From Alviniconcha marisindica (Eukaryota > Mollusca > Gastropoda > Provannidae): DNA of 64,000 nt. A model generated the notes under the pieces. That model searched no databases. It was not told the DNA's origin and saw nothing but the letters and a program-made list of their open reading frames with translations. Positions 62,548 to 64,000 of this stretch are shown here, in pieces. The translations under genes and the position numbers were made by a program. The stretch is from assembly GCA_018857735.1 (NCBI GenBank), contig JABMCL010000732.1, forward strand, positions 1,122,001 through 1,186,000. The letters are read 5' to 3'. Each line of letters starts with the position of its first letter. Positions within the stretch are counted from its first letter, which is position 1.

Positions 62548-62625
62548 AGCAACAGCCAAGGTGATGCTGGTGTGAATCTGTTTACTTCTTATTCAAGTTG
62601 TGAGTTCCTAGATGCATGTCTAGGA

Positions 62626-62680
62626 GCGCTCAGGGCGTTGATGAGTGCATGATAAATGTACATTATTATTATTATTATGT
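62626..62680 (+). mobile_element. SINE 3' end with (ATT)n tail
   Basis: CGCTCAGGGCGTTGATGAGT and GCATGATAAATGTACATTAT plus (ATT)n match 5069-5120 almost base for base. Confidence 0.8.
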
Positions 62681-62790
62681 CAAGTGTGTGTGTGTGTGAG
62701 AGAGAGAGAGTTGAAGAAATGTCCTTGTCATTGCAGGCATTATTTTTGTATGAATCGGTGCTTGTAAACACACACACACACACACAGCAG
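62681..62790 (+). repeat. (TG)n/(AG)n and (CA)n runs
   Basis: Short dinucleotide runs at 62686-62710 and 62768-62788. Confidence 0.85.
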
Positions 62791-62839
62791 CAGCACAAGC
62801 TGTCATTCATGACATGACACACCATCCAGCCATTATTGA

Positions 62840-62955
62840 AATCCCCAAAGTCGGAGTGCAGTTGCATAAGTGGCAGGTACCACTGGCATTGCATTTTTAT
62901 GTACGACAGTATGTACTGGTGTGGGGAAATGGTTGCACACACTACCTTCTCACCC
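62840..62955 (+). mobile_element. Dispersed repeat copy (shared with 35.36-35.48 kb)
   Basis: AAAGTCGGAGTGCAGTTGCA, TTATGTACGACAGT and GTGTGGGGAAATGGTTGCAC match the 35.4-kb copy in order and orientation. Confidence 0.75.
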
Positions 62956-62959
62956 ATCA

Positions 62960-64000
62960 CTGGGTGAACCTGAAGATTTTACCCGAGGAATGCTCACAAC
63001 TAAACAGACCTAAGCAGCTGCTCTGGTGCACAGCTCTATGCATATTCAAATTCATTATGAACGTAGGTAACGGATGCAAGTAAGTAACTTGGTGTTTTAC
63101 ACCCAATCAATCATTGCCATTATATAAGGGTGGAAAAGGATGCGAACCTGGACCCGTTAGCATAATACCTGATTTTGGGTTGAACTTTGACAGGCACTCA
63201 ATACTCAAGAGCCAGATTTAAGAGTTTACACCTGACACTGTGTTATAGTAGAAGCAACCAGATGAAACAGTAAAACTGTAAAAGACCAGAAAGTGGATTC
63301 TGGAGCCTGTGCATGCTCCCTGGTTGAACAAGCCTAACGGCAGGGTTCCTACAAAATGTTCAGTTCAAAATTCAGCAACTACCTTTCAAAAACATCTAAG
63401 ACCTTTTTTTTTTCTTCTGCTTTCCAAGTTCATACTGGATTTGATAGATTGTTTAATTCACCCCAAGCTATGCATGGACATGCCCTTCATTTCACTGTTC
63501 AGATGTCAGTTTATTTTGCTTTCATGATTAGGCCTAAAAGTTACACATAATAATAAACAGCCAATTTAAGGCATGAAGGTATTCTCAAAGTCAGTCAGGA
63601 AATCACTGCAGTATCAGGTTGACACGGGAAGTCAAAACCAAAACCTTTCAAATGCCTCGGTTTAATTATTAATTTTTTCAGACTCTCAAGTCTTTGAAAA
63701 TGGCAATCATTCTGCCCCTGACCCCCACCCCCCACCTTCAAAGACCTTCCAAGATCATGGAAACCATGTTGCCTGTACAATGTTGAAAGTTTGTTTTGTG
63801 ATTTTTTTTATTTTTTTTTAACAATGTTGGAAATTGTCCATGACCCACAAACTACAACATGGCAACCTGCAGGAGTATATAATATATGTATAGTATTACT
63901 CCAGGAAGCCTGCCTTGTGGTATTGCTCATTAAAAAAACCTGATTCAAACCCCAAACAGGCATCTGTCAACCAAACACATTCACATGCAACCCAATAAAG
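62960..64000. other. Upstream flank, nothing recognised
   Basis: Apart from a SINE-tail-like GGTGTTTTACACCCAATCAA at about 63091, I see no exon, array or element in the last kilobase. Confidence 0.4.

Larger units (their letters stand above)
61389..62550 (-). promoter_or_regulatory. WDR59: Presumed 5' UTR and promoter region of WDR59
   Basis: The transcription start should lie here because exon 1 carries the family start codon. The sequence is locally CpG-rich (about 61830-62160), unlike the AT-rich, CpG-poor introns. I see no clear TATA box at a definable distance. Assignment is by position and base composition only. Confidence 0.45.

Overview
This is a window of animal nuclear DNA, not bacterial or viral. 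The coding sequence is split into many short exons with GT..AG introns, and the introns are filled with tandem minisatellites, microsatellites and tRNA-derived SINEs. The one gene I recognise is WDR59, a subunit of GATOR2, the amino-acid-sensing activator of mTORC1. It lies on the minus strand and occupies about 52 kb (61388 down to 9581 or beyond). The protein similarity, SINE style and repeat load suggest a mollusc, probably a marine gastropod; this taxon call is inference.

Gene layout. I traced 22 coding exons by reading conserved WDR59 segments on the minus strand and checking splice sites and codon phase at each junction. Exon 1 (ATG at 61388) to exon 11 (44281) encode the N-terminal WD40 propeller. 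A 17.3-kb intron 11 follows. Exons 12-14 (26975-25176) carry an acidic linker and the RWD domain. Exons 15-22 (23948-9581) carry the middle region up to roughly residue 800. Every junction from exon 1 to exon 20 is in phase, and so is exon 21 to exon 22. The exon 20/21 junction is out of phase and looks like a one-base defect in the sequence or a real splice anomaly. The C-terminal zinc-binding part was not found and probably lies beyond the low-coordinate edge.

Repeats. At least 25 separate minisatellite families, with units of 18 to about 90 bp, fill the introns. The most interesting observation is that many arrays begin at or just inside a 5' splice site. In at least two (exon 20, 38-bp unit; exon 5, about 40-bp unit) the unit contains the end of the exon plus the splice donor, so the intron carries many extra donor copies. 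At exon 12 the acceptor and exon start are duplicated. Other mobile sequence includes two TTAA-flanked piggyBac-like MITEs (41124-41340, 48537-48769), a long fold-back element (24118-24373), an inverted repeat pair near 30.5-30.9 kb, and tRNA-derived SINEs.

Outside the gene. The 61.4-64 kb stretch upstream of exon 1 holds the presumed promoter, a CpG-rich block with a short repeat, and a weak coding-like fragment. The 1-9.5 kb stretch holds repeats and one weak exon candidate. About 56.5-59.5 kb is very AT-rich and homopolymer-rich and may be poorly polished sequence. No rRNA, tRNA gene, CRISPR array or bacterial-type operon was seen.
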